Source: Chitinophaga tropicalis
GTDB lineage: Bacteria > Bacteroidota > Bacteroidia > Chitinophagales > Chitinophagaceae
Reading direction: 5' to 3'
NCBI RefSeq assembly: GCF_009758205.1
Contig: NZ_WRXN01000021.1
Coordinates: 23,414-87,413 of the forward strand
DNA: 64,000 bases
Shown: positions 57,401 to 64,000 of the stretch, one piece after another
Position numbering within the stretch: the stretch's first letter is position 1
Layout: each line of letters opens with the position of its first letter
Program-made: the position numbers and the translations under genes
Notes under the pieces: generated by a model
Database searches by the model: none
Seen by the model: only the letters and a program-made list of their open reading frames with translations
What the model was told of the DNA's origin: nothing

Positions 57401-58941
57401 ATACTTATGTGGCAAAGTTGAACAGGAATGCCGCTAAGATAGGGCCTTCATTAGTGCTGAGAGTCATGGCAGGAGATACTATTCAGGCGGTTGCAAAGGC
57501 CTTTTATCAGAATACCGGTGCCAGCCAATCTGCCGCCACTGCTGAAGAAATGGTGATAGCTGCTATTTCTGCTTTCAGCACAGGAAATCTGACTGAAGGA
57601 GTTCATGCCGCTCTTGGCGTTAATGCTCCCATTGCCAATAACTTTACAGGAGATGATTACCAGGTCTTAAAGAATACAGATCCGTTACAGAACCTAAGTG
57701 ATAAGCCTAAAGCTTATTTGAATTATGTTCTGTTCGATGATCAGTTTAAAATGGTGAATGAGAATAGTGGAGTCAGGCAGGTACAGGGTAGTCCGAACGT
57801 TATTCAACCGCTGGAAACCGGAAGTTTGGTGATAAAGAAGACAGGATTTATTTATATTTATTCCTCTAATGAGAGTGCAGAAGACGTGTTTTTTGATAAC
57901 CTGGTGGTTGTGCATAATAGTGGGCCGTTGTTGGAAGAAACACATTATTATCCGTTTGGGTTGACAATGGCTGGGATAAGTGCGAATGCCTTGAAAGGTA
58001 ACAGTTACACTGAGAATAGGTTGAAATATAATGGGAAGGAGTTACAGAGTGGAGAGTTTGCGAATGGAAGTGGACTAGAGTGGTATGATTATGGTGCGAG
58101 GATGTATGATCAGCAATTAGGCCGCTTTTTCACGCAAGACAGATATGCTGAAAACTATTACCCTATGACGCCTTATCAATACGGTGCAAACAACCCTGTA
58201 AAGAATATTGATGTTAATGGCGACAGTATTATTGTAACAACAAGTACGGGCCAAAGGCTCTATTATGGCAACACTTCTGAAGGAGGATACGGGTTTTATT
58301 CCATAACTGGTACTGATTCAGAAACTGGTATTCCTGTTCAGACATTATATATAGGAAACGATAAATTTGTAAACCAAGTATCCTCCGCTTTGGGTAGAAT
58401 TGGAATCAGTGGAAAAGAAGGGCAAGGGCTCGTCAATGAGCTAAGTTCTTCGGAGAATGTATTTGCAATACAAAGTGGCAGTACAAATCAGTTTAATGGG
58501 AATCCAGCACAAGCTCCGGGAGAATATGCCGCACATTTATTAGCAGATCCTTCGATTTCGAGTTTACAACCAGTTCCTGGTGGTGGGGGGGGTACGATTA
58601 CCTGGGATCCCAATGGAGCAAATGTATGGACTGTAGGAGGAAAACAGGATAATAACCCGGTATCAAATCTGGCACATGAAATGTTCCATGGTAGGGATGC
58701 AAATAGGGGGGTATCATATGATAAGCAATACCCTTCCGGATTATATCAGGGATTATCACGTAATGAATGGCAGGCTTCCTATAAGGAGAATTTGATTAGA
58801 GCTGCTAATGGATGGCCAATTAGAGAATATTATCGTTCAGCAGTGGAGCCTAATGGTAATCCATTAGGAGGTGCGGCTCCACGAATTTTAGATAGCAAGA
58901 ATCAACCAATAAAACCTAGTTGGATGCCAGCCAATTGGTGA
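54469..58941 (+). CDS. Rhs-core (DUF6443) polymorphic toxin with M91-like metallopeptidase tip
   Basis: I place the start at TTG 54469 because it yields a signal peptide (MNFKLLEKY ... GLQAQ); no ATG fits. A DUF6443 region (VVVSESRTLSEVKQGTQYFDG) and YD-type repeats follow, then the Rhs core end (ELQSGEFANGSGLEWYDYGARMYDQQ, QYGANNPVKNIDVNGDS). Past the core the tip is unique: NLAHEMFHGRDANRG (HExxH near residue 1403) with NEWQASYKENLIRAANGWPIREYY, the pattern of M91 (NleD-type) zinc metallopeptidases found on such toxins. Residues before the tip are duplicated at 60249. The tip probably kills or modifies a rival or target cell; the export route is unclear, as there is no T9SS tail. Confidence 0.87.
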   Translation: MNFKLLEKYIYLLIGTLATGVSGLQAQNTPVAGQPVNAVPVTVPPRYSNTVVNYIRSWEPSMPTSDINVVVSESRTLSEVKQGTQYFDGLGRPLQTVQKAASSQGRDLVAPVIYDTYGREQYKYLPYVQQSGNNNDGKFKMDPFAEQQTFYQNNALNPGVAGESVYFSQVEYEASPLNRVLKIYAPGNSWAQGGGNRPVMNQYLANAATDSVHIWRISAAIPASSGTYAANQLYKNVVVDEAGNQVIEYKDKEGKVILKKLQLAISPGTAHVGWLCTYYVYDDLGNLVFVIPPKAVEAVSGNWTIGADVAAELCFSYQYDNRNRMVMKQVPGAGPVHMVYDTWDRLVFTQDAVQRAKSTPEWLVTFYDELNRPVMTAIYKSASTREALQQGMNTASGSGTISYAFPAKADLYVDKYMGESKFTATQNISFTGNFDSGAGAVFDAAIEPGGSSGTTAIAASNPLPGISSADLTPLTYAYYDNYNYTGKLPYESSDISKPQAGANPYAESLPGIPSTMTNGLVTGSMVRVLGTDQWLATSSYYDDKGRTIQMVSENNVGGREVVTSLYDFNGKVLSSYVNHKNPHSALTPEIRVLTTNLYDAAGRLVQVEKKINDDAEQVIAANSYDELGQLRQKRLGVTGTDTQLDSVTYTYNIRGWVSGINRAYVNNPNAAFNWFGQELSYDQGFTANQYNGNISGIKWKSKSDGISRAYGYNYDKVNRLTVADFTQQNNSSSLWTKDQVDFSVSNLLYDANGNINSMTQKGMVGNTISTIDQLTYSYQANSNKLLAVADPNNTTEAKLGDFNNGANTGDDYSHDANGNLVTDQNKNINSITYNHLNLPSQITITGKGVISYLYDASGNKLKKTVVDNTVSPSKTIVTDYVAGFVYRQDSLEYTGHEEGRIRPVYRSGQPVTYAYDYFEKDHLGNVRVVLGTQTEENVYAATMETSAAEKENALFSNIDATRSTLPAGYPEDATTNPNTYVAKLNRNAAKIGPSLVLRVMAGDTIQAVAKAFYQNTGASQSAATAEEMVIAAISAFSTGNLTEGVHAALGVNAPIANNFTGDDYQVLKNTDPLQNLSDKPKAYLNYVLFDDQFKMVNENSGVRQVQGSPNVIQPLETGSLVIKKTGFIYIYSSNESAEDVFFDNLVVVHNSGPLLEETHYYPFGLTMAGISANALKGNSYTENRLKYNGKELQSGEFANGSGLEWYDYGARMYDQQLGRFFTQDRYAENYYPMTPYQYGANNPVKNIDVNGDSIIVTTSTGQRLYYGNTSEGGYGFYSITGTDSETGIPVQTLYIGNDKFVNQVSSALGRIGISGKEGQGLVNELSSSENVFAIQSGSTNQFNGNPAQAPGEYAAHLLADPSISSLQPVPGGGGGTITWDPNGANVWTVGGKQDNNPVSNLAHEMFHGRDANRGVSYDKQYPSGLYQGLSRNEWQASYKENLIRAANGWPIREYYRSAVEPNGNPLGGAAPRILDSKNQPIKPSWMPANW
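57346..58115 (+). repeat. Direct repeat copy A (Rhs core end, in the toxin gene)
   Basis: 770 bp ending at CAGCA of the YDYGARMYDQQ codons, matched base for base in register by 60249-61018 (offset 2903, no net indel). It ends exactly where the toxin tip begins. Confidence 0.95.
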
Positions 58942-58961
58942 TGTGTAAAATTACAAGTAAA

Positions 58962-59525
58962 ATGAAGTACTTAATATATTTAATAGGAGTAATACTGTTA
59001 GGTGTGTCCTGTAAACGCCCCATAAACGACAGTAAGAATGATTTAATGAAATTGGTGTATCAAAACCAGAAGTCTTACTATAACAAGAGTCTTAGTGATA
59101 AACCTGACTATATTAACATTATAAACTTTGGAAGTAAAGGGAGGGCGAAGTTGTATAAAAAAAACGGAATACAGCCCGTTCAAATAAAGGATTTTATTAT
59201 TCTGGAAGGATTTAGTTCTGGGTGGGGATATTATCGAGGATTACTTATCAGTGATGATACGAGTTATTTTTATAGTAATGGCACTACTGGAAAATGGGAT
59301 TTTCAGCCGATTGAGCTTGATAGCAATATTGAAAAAGAGACAGGGATTAGAAAAGACATCATTGATAAAGTCAGATCGTGGGATACTATGCACATAAATG
59401 ACAAGAAGAAGCAGTTAGGATCATTAGTATCTGATGGTTTTGTTTTTATAGCAACGAAAGTCAAGTTTAATGGCAGTCATGATACTCAGATAGAAACAAT
59501 AGCGTTTGATGAATTTGTACCTTAG
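58962..59525 (+). CDS. Small lipoprotein, candidate immunity protein of the M91-like tip
   Basis: ATG 58962 gives MKYLIYLIGVILLGVSCKRP, a lipoprotein signal; an ATG at 58941 overlapping the toxin stop (TGATG) is an alternative. About 187 residues, no recognised family, AT-rich compared with the Rhs core. Position directly after the toxin tip gene and small size suggest immunity (inference); a lipoprotein would guard the periplasm or outer membrane. A terminator follows at 59547. Confidence 0.75.
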   Translation: MKYLIYLIGVILLGVSCKRPINDSKNDLMKLVYQNQKSYYNKSLSDKPDYINIINFGSKGRAKLYKKNGIQPVQIKDFIILEGFSSGWGYYRGLLISDDTSYFYSNGTTGKWDFQPIELDSNIEKETGIRKDIIDKVRSWDTMHINDKKKQLGSLVSDGFVFIATKVKFNGSHDTQIETIAFDEFVP

Positions 59526-59546
59526 GTCTATGGCATTATAATGTCG

Positions 59547-59575
59547 AAGCCGCAGGCGTTAGCTTGCGGCTTTTT
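59547..59575 (+). terminator. Rho-independent terminator
   Basis: AAGCCGCA / TGCGGCTT arms followed by TTTTT; ends the toxin and lipoprotein transcript. Confidence 0.8.
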
Positions 59576-59576
59576 A

Positions 59577-59781
59577 CATTTGTTTAAGCTTAACGTTTTT
59601 GATAAGCGCATCAAGTGTCTCTTGAAAACCAGTAATAATCAGGGATTAATAAAAGACTATTATATCCGAAGGTTTGGGAACCATTTGGCGGTGCCTAGTA
59701 ATAACATTAAAACAACAAAATAATGAGACTTATAATATTCATTCTATCTTTTTTCTATTAAAGGTATAAAAGATATTTACC
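59577..59781 (+). pseudogene. Remnants of two toxin/immunity junctions
   Basis: A toxin-tail-like frame ends NHLAVPSNNIKTTK with TAA at 59721-59723. An ATG overlaps this stop (59723) and starts a signal-like MRLIIFILSFFY, stopped at 59761: the beginning of a lipoprotein gene. Four bases later YKRYLPWLQGK and a stop at 59800 match the YKKYLPWLQKK end of the silent toxin tip at 61820-61859. So pieces of two different modules are joined. Confidence 0.65.
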
Positions 59782-60228
59782 ATGGTTGCAAGGGAAATAA
59801 TAATACGCGGTTCATCTTCTAACGTCTTAAATGTTCAATTGTTAGATATTTTAAGATGCATCAATGAAGGAGAGGAAACGATTTGGTCGCTTTTATGGAT
59901 AAGGGCAGTGGGATCGAAGGATAATTCCAATGTTTTGGAATATGAAGAGTTGGTAAATGCTTCATTAGCCGGAGTTGTATTAAGTTGGCAGGACTTACTT
60001 GCTTTAGCGAATCAATTTGACCAAATAATAGAAGTGCTTATTTGTGGAAGTGAAGACAAAGGAGTTTTAAGAAGGTTCTCTACTGATGACGAAATGGTTC
60101 AGAATTGCGAATATGTTATTGAATTGGTAGATTCTTCATATTGGTTAATTAATTCAAAGAATCATGAGGTGATTGAAAAAATGTTGAAATCCTTAGATGG
60201 CGCAGAATTCTCTTTGCCTGGTGAATGA
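59782..60228 (+). CDS. Orphan immunity-like protein, paralogue of 61838
   Basis: 148 residues, cytosolic, acidic. It aligns along its length with the gene at 61838: LLDILRCINEGEETIWSLLWI against LSDILNCINDGERYYWTILWI, and YVIELVDSSYWLI against YVLELVDSSYWLV. The family is unknown to me. Its start codon lies inside the remnant of a toxin end, just as in the intact 61838 module, so it is probably an immunity gene whose toxin was lost. It may still protect against the type of toxin encoded by the silent cassette. Confidence 0.8.
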   Translation: MVAREIIIRGSSSNVLNVQLLDILRCINEGEETIWSLLWIRAVGSKDNSNVLEYEELVNASLAGVVLSWQDLLALANQFDQIIEVLICGSEDKGVLRRFSTDDEMVQNCEYVIELVDSSYWLINSKNHEVIEKMLKSLDGAEFSLPGE

Positions 60229-60248
60229 TTTTTTGGTTTTGTGACTAG

Positions 60249-61018
60249 GCTACCCGTTCAACATTACCTGCTGGTTATCCGGAAGATGCAACGACAAACC
60301 CTAATACTTATCTGGCAAAACTGAATAAGAATACCGCTAAGATAGGGCCTTCATTAGTGCTGAGAGTCATGGCAGGAGATACTATTCAGGCGGTTGCAAA
60401 GGCCTTTTACCAGAGTGCCGGCGCCAGCCAATCTGCCGCCACTGCTGAAGAAATGGTGATAGCTGCTATTTCTGCTTTCAGCACTGGAAATCTGACTGAA
60501 GGAGTTCATGTCGCTCTTGGCGCTAATGCTCCCATTGCCAATAACTTTACAGGAGATGATTACCAGGTCTTAAAGAATACAGATCCGTTACAGAACCTAA
60601 GTGATAAGCCTAAAGCTTATTTGAATTATGTTCTGTTCGATGATCAGTTTAAAATGGTGAATGAGAATAGTGGAGTCAGGCAGGTACAGGGTAGCCCGAA
60701 CGTTATTCAACCGCTGGAAACCGGAAGTTTGGTGATAAAGAAGACAGGATTTATTTATATTTATTCCTCTAATGAAAGTGCAGAAGACGTGTTTTTTGAC
60801 AACCTGGTGGTCGTACATAATAGCGGGCCGTTGTTGGAAGAAACACATTATTATCCGTTTGGGTTGACAATGGCTGGGATAAGTGCGAATGCCTTAAAAG
60901 GTAACAGTTACACTGAGAATAGGTTGAAATATAATGGGAAGGAGTTACAGAGTGGAGAGTTTGCGAATGGAAGTGGACTAGAGTGGTATGATTATGGTGC
61001 GAGGATGTATGATCAGCA
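60249..61018 (+). repeat. Direct repeat copy B (in the silent cassette)
   Basis: Copy of 57346-58115. In the ~220 residues from GTG 60357 to the junction the proteins differ at four residues (NT/SA, A/V, V/A). Confidence 0.95.
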
Positions 61019-61859
61019 GATTGGGAGGTGGCTCGTTGTCGATCCGATGAGTGAAAAAGGCAGACGTTGGAGCCATTATTCTTATGCGTTTGATAATCCG
61101 ATAAGATTTATCGACCCTGATGGAATGTGGCCGGATTGGCCTAAGTGGAATAATGTCAAACAAGCTGGATTGGCTGTGGCTGGAGGTATTGGGGGCTTGG
61201 CTATTGGAACACTCGATAATATTGCCGGTACAAGTTTAAGAATAGCGATGGCTGGTACTATAAAAGACCCTGTGGTTGCCGGTGGCTGGAATGCGGGATT
61301 AAATGCGGCAGATGTTGCCGCAATCTCAGCTGGGCAGGGAGGACAAGTAGCTGGTGGTGCAATTACTGCAACTGCGGTAACAGTAACGACAGCAAGTGGT
61401 GGCTTGGCCATTGAAGCCAGTGGCCCCGCTGCACTTGGAGGTATGGGGATTTCTGTAATTGGCACTATATTAAATAAGAATGGAGCTGCGAACTTAGCGT
61501 CACAAAATGGAAGAGTTAATATTGGAGAATATAGTCATGAGCCGTCGCAACGTCCGTTACCTCGTGATCCCAAAACTAAAGAACCAATGTCTGATCCGGA
61601 AGCAACTGGTCCGCATACGCAATTGGGTTCGAGGGAAGGGAGAAAAGGTACTTATAATCAAGCTCGCGAATTTGATCAAAATGGTAAGCCTGTTAAAGAT
61701 ATTGACTTTACGGATCATGGACGTCCAGGGAATCATACCAATCCACATGAACATCCCTTCATACAAAATCCTACAGGAGGCACGCCTCAACATGGAGATG
61801 CCCAACCGCTTAATATAGACTATAAAAAATATTTACCATGGCTGCAGAAAAAACCTTGA
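60249..61859 (+). CDS. Start-less Rhs toxin-tip cassette (silent)
   Basis: The homologous frame runs from 60249 to 61859, but an in-frame TAG sits directly upstream (60246) and the first possible starts (GTG 60357, ATG 60369) are inside the core, with no signal peptide. The first 770 bp duplicate the core end of the expressed Rhs gene. After the junction the tip differs: IGRWLVVDPMSEKGRRW, a hydrophobic glycine-rich segment (about 61150-61480), and a C-terminal nuclease-like toxin domain with DIDFTDHGRP, NHTNPHEHPF and HGDAQPL. I recall this motif set from 'polymorphic toxin type 24' proteins, but am not certain. It is expressible only after recombination or from a low-level internal start. 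Confidence 0.8.
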   Translation, partial: ATRSTLPAGYPEDATTNPNTYLAKLNKNTAKIGPSLVLRVMAGDTIQAVAKAFYQSAGASQSAATAEEMVIAAISAFSTGNLTEGVHVALGANAPIANNFTGDDYQVLKNTDPLQNLSDKPKAYLNYVLFDDQFKMVNENSGVRQVQGSPNVIQPLETGSLVIKKTGFIYIYSSNESAEDVFFDNLVVVHNSGPLLEETHYYPFGLTMAGISANALKGNSYTENRLKYNGKELQSGEFANGSGLEWYDYGARMYDQQIGRWLVVDPMSEKGRRWSHYSYAFDNPIRFIDPDGMWPDWPKWNNVKQAGLAVAGGIGGLAIGTLDNIAGTSLRIAMAGTIKDPVVAGGWNAGLNAADVAAISAGQGGQVAGGAITATAVTVTTASGGLAIEASGPAALGGMGISVIGTILNKNGAANLASQNGRVNIGEYSHEPSQRPLPRDPKTKEPMSDPEATGPHTQLGSREGRKGTYNQAREFDQNGKPVKDIDFTDHGRPGNHTNPHEHPFIQNPTGGTPQHGDAQPLNIDYKKYLPWLQKKP

Positions 61860-62281
61860 TGATAAAGAATACAGACTCAGGCATCTTAACAATTAGGTTA
61901 TCGGATATATTGAACTGCATTAATGATGGAGAAAGATATTATTGGACCATATTATGGATAGATGCAATGGGGGATCCTAATGGATTTTATGTACTTGAAT
62001 TTGATGAGGAAATAAATAAATCTCCAGATGGTTACATACTTGATTGGGAAGAGCTGATAAAACTGTCTCGTCATCCTAATCAGATATTAGATTTATTAGT
62101 TATTGGAGATCAAGAGAAATCTAATTTGCACAGATATAGTTCAGATGAAGAAATGAATAATAAATGCAAATATGTTCTGGAATTGGTAGACTCCTCTTAT
62201 TGGCTTGTGAGCATTAAGGACGAAAGTACAATTGGGAAAATTAAATCAGAGTTGCCTGGCGTTACAGAATATTTAGTTTGA
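61838..62281 (+). CDS. Immunity-like protein of the silent toxin tip
   Basis: 147 residues, cytosolic, acidic. It starts inside the last codons of the toxin cassette (22-bp overlap, CCATGGCTGCAG), which indicates translational coupling and a toxin-immunity pair. It is a paralogue of the protein at 59782 (shared CIN-GE core and ELVDSSYWL). No family recognised. A cytosolic antidote fits a toxin acting inside the cell (inference). Confidence 0.85.
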   Translation: MAAEKTLMIKNTDSGILTIRLSDILNCINDGERYYWTILWIDAMGDPNGFYVLEFDEEINKSPDGYILDWEELIKLSRHPNQILDLLVIGDQEKSNLHRYSSDEEMNNKCKYVLELVDSSYWLVSIKDESTIGKIKSELPGVTEYLV

Positions 62282-62532
62282 CGGTTCCGCAAGGTCTCAG
62301 CACGGTTATTTGGGTAAGCCCACTTACCCAAACGATTATCCACCTAGGTTATTACAGAAATAAAAATGCCGGTGAACGAGGACAATCTCTTGCTCTTATA
62401 GCAACACCATATGGATTAACTATATATGGAGCAGGAACTAAGGCAACTATGACTAGTCGAGGTTTGATGATTGAGAATCCAACCATAGCGACAAAAAATA
62501 GTTATTTTTTATATCAAAGCTTAAAAAAATGA
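62278..62532 (+). pseudogene. Toxin-tip C-terminal fragment
   Basis: An 85-codon open frame without proper start, reading LGYYRNKNAGERGQSLALI ... NSYFLYQSLKK. It overlaps the next lipoprotein start by ATGA, the way toxin ends overlap their immunity genes here. It probably is the 3' end of a third toxin tip whose core was lost. A second frame in the same stretch ends LGKPTYPNDYPPRLLQK, so the region may be mosaic. The toxin type is not recognisable. Confidence 0.55.
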
Positions 62533-63122
62533 TGATGAAGATTGCATCTGTTGTTATAGTATTACTAATTTGTATTTCTTGCAAACAACAAGAAAGTAAA
62601 GAGAAGGAAACCGAGTTGAAATCTATAGATTCACTACCACCAGTCTTAATGTCAACCATTGAAAAATTTGCTATCCCTTTTAATGGAAGCATACCGGATA
62701 GAAATGAATTGTTTTTTTGCTCATCAAATACATTTGACACTTCTTTTTTAGTACATTTTAAGAAGTTGAATGATAATATATATGGTGTTCTATATGAGGT
62801 ATTGCCGGCTTATCATAGGGATATTGAAGATTTTACCGACGAAAAGGATCAACTTTTGTTTTTTGAAGGATATAGTTTTAGGATTGATACAATCCGATGG
62901 ATGAAAATTATTGGAAAGGCAAATGAGCTTTTGAAAGGGAAAGACAGGTGGAAAAGTAATAAAAGCTGCTTCGACTGCCCTTTATTTTTTTTGGCCTATG
63001 ATTTAAAGACAACAATTAGTTATGGTCAGGATCAAGCTCTATTTGAAGAGTTTGCTCAGTATTTAAAAGATTCATTATTGTGTCGTTACATAAACAAGAG
63101 ACAGCCAGTATTACATAAATAA
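62529..63122 (+). CDS. Lipoprotein, candidate immunity protein
   Basis: 197 residues with lipobox cysteine in LLICISCKQQESKEK. The start is one of three consecutive-looking ATGs (MMMK). Contains a CFDCP motif and many charged residues; no family recognised. It overlaps the toxin-end fragment at 62532 by 4 bp, a toxin-immunity signature. Strongly AT-rich compared with the Rhs core, which suggests a separate origin. Confidence 0.75.
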   Translation: MMMKIASVVIVLLICISCKQQESKEKETELKSIDSLPPVLMSTIEKFAIPFNGSIPDRNELFFCSSNTFDTSFLVHFKKLNDNIYGVLYEVLPAYHRDIEDFTDEKDQLLFFEGYSFRIDTIRWMKIIGKANELLKGKDRWKSNKSCFDCPLFFLAYDLKTTISYGQDQALFEEFAQYLKDSLLCRYINKRQPVLHK

Positions 63123-63159
63123 CGCATAACTGTGTTTTTTTTGATATAAGAATTAGTGT

Positions 63160-63687
63160 ATGCGATATTTCATTCTTTTTCTTGCTTTCCTTTCTATGGA
63201 AGGATGTGTTAATAATGCAATTCAAAGCATAAAAGTTCATTTTTTCTGTAAAGAGGCGAATGTGCAACTAAATTTAAGCCTGCCAAAAGATTGGATTGAC
63301 CAGGAAAAGCCAGGTTTTTTAAGCGAGTCTCTTTTGTTTAACAGTAGGGTTGGGGCAATAGACTCATCTAGTTGGATAGATGTACGGATTTATCAATATG
63401 AGGATACTACCCTTAATGATCTGAATTCTCTTTTGAATTGGCAAATTGGTAATGATATTGATGGTAATGTGAGTATAAAGATTGATAAACATCTTGATAC
63501 AACTCGAAATGGAAAGAGCATAGGAGTTTTATATTTTACTTATCGATATGAGCAAGGCGCTTGGTTTAGCCGGAGAATTCTTCTTACAAAGGATAAGAAT
63601 ATCATCATTCTTTCAATAACAAGTAAAAAGGATGAAGATGAATTAAATAAGATATTTGAGAATTTGAAATCAGAATTAGAGCTCTAG
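63160..63687 (+). CDS. Lipoprotein, possible immunity or DcrB-like protein
   Basis: 175 residues with signal and lipobox (FLAFLSMEGCVNN). The mature part (LSLPKDWIDQEKPGFLSESL, WIDVRIYQYEDTTLNDLNSLL, GVLYFTYRYEQGAWFSRRILL) has the alternation of small DcrB/PsbP-like alpha-beta folds, but that is an impression only. It follows the 62529 lipoprotein by 37 bp in the same direction, AT-rich like the immunity genes. Confidence 0.7.
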   Translation: MRYFILFLAFLSMEGCVNNAIQSIKVHFFCKEANVQLNLSLPKDWIDQEKPGFLSESLLFNSRVGAIDSSSWIDVRIYQYEDTTLNDLNSLLNWQIGNDIDGNVSIKIDKHLDTTRNGKSIGVLYFTYRYEQGAWFSRRILLTKDKNIIILSITSKKDEDELNKIFENLKSELEL

Positions 63688-63840
63688 TATTTAGTTGAAG
63701 GTTCTTCTAATATAGAAAGCCAACGCGAGGAACCGTTTTCAAGACATCGACATTCCTTGTTTGAGGCTTACAAATTTAAAGACAAATTGATGCCTCTCTT
63801 TTACTATAGAATTTTTATATGGGTAATTTAAAATTACATC

Positions 63841-63872
63841 TCAGCCTCTTTTCTGCAAAGAAAAGGGGCTGA
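63841..63872. other. Hairpin with 14-bp stem
   Basis: TCAGCCTCTTTTCT pairs with AGAAAAGGGGCTGA (one U-G wobble) around GCAA. There is no clear T-run; it may be a terminator of the lipoprotein operon. Confidence 0.5.
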
Positions 63873-63922
63873 TCGGGTGTGTAAAATAAACTGTGTCAAT
63901 AAAACTTAAGTACTTAACAGGC

Positions 63923-64000
63923 CTCGTTACTGAATGATATTTTTTCTGATGCAGCGGGGCATTGATCCCAAAGGTCCAAAAAATATCATTCAGTAACGAG
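63923..64000. repeat. Inverted repeat at the window edge
   Basis: Perfect 23-bp arms (CTCGTTACTGAATGATAT, followed by T6, at 63923; complement ending at 64000) around a 32-bp loop. It may continue past the window. A TGTGTAAAATAAACTGTGTC stretch at about 63879 recalls an IS256-type end, but no transposase is visible. Confidence 0.65.

Noticed and set aside
61557..61818. Overlapping frames in the silent toxin tip
   Set aside because: Shadow frames; the toxin frame continues with recognisable motifs through this stretch.

Overview
The window looks like chromosomal DNA of a Bacteroidota member close to Chitinophaga (inference from gene content, not from a marker gene). Reasons: two hybrid two-component systems (HTCS) beside SusC/SusD pairs, secreted proteins with type IX secretion (T9SS) C-terminal sorting domains, TAnnTTTG-type promoter boxes, weak ribosome binding sites, and DUF5977/DUF6443 Rhs-like proteins. 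I see no rRNA, tRNA, CRISPR array or transposase gene.

Layout. (1) 1-10692: polysaccharide utilisation locus 1, the 3' part of an HTCS regulator, then SusC, SusD, a GH30 enzyme and a GH35 beta-galactosidase. The enzyme pair suggests beta-1,6-galactan or arabinogalactan side chains. (2) 10708-20192: a 33-bp tandem repeat, two sigma54-type AAA+ regulators (one with GAF, one with a receiver and its TPR histidine kinase), a hypothetical protein, a PQQ-type sugar dehydrogenase lipoprotein, a LOG protein, and a terminator hairpin split by a small MITE-like element. (3) 20220-29279: GH2 (beta-glucuronidase-like), DUF2461, and a 2096-residue multidomain secreted protein with an alginate-lyase-like N-terminus. 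(4) 29422-44726: PUL 2, a complete HTCS, a 5'-truncated lyase remnant, SusC, SusD, then a DUF1016-like gene and a lipoprotein gene, then a GH51 arabinofuranosidase on the other strand. (5) 44935-49547: an M57-type metalloprotease lipoprotein, a PNPOx-like protein, a YceI / outer-membrane barrel / YceI gene set and a small 17-residue-repeat protein. (6) 50040-64000: a polymorphic-toxin locus with two large Rhs-like proteins, a metallopeptidase-like toxin tip, candidate immunity genes, a complete but start-less second toxin-tip cassette on a 770-bp duplicated Rhs core, and remnants of at least two more modules.

How it fits together. Three operons (SusC1, the 2096-residue lyase, SusC2) share one promoter layout: a CCCTT-A/T-rich block, a CCCC block about 20 bp further on, and a TAwTTT box 46-47 bp after the first block. 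This ties the lyase gene to HTCS-type control although no HTCS gene lies directly upstream of it. GH30, GH35, GH2 and GH51 together would fit arabinogalactan-protein glycans (galactose, arabinose, glucuronic acid), which is inference. The Rhs region is the most unusual part: direct-repeat recombination could swap the expressed metallopeptidase tip for the silent tip in frame, and the neighbouring fragments look like the debris of earlier swaps.
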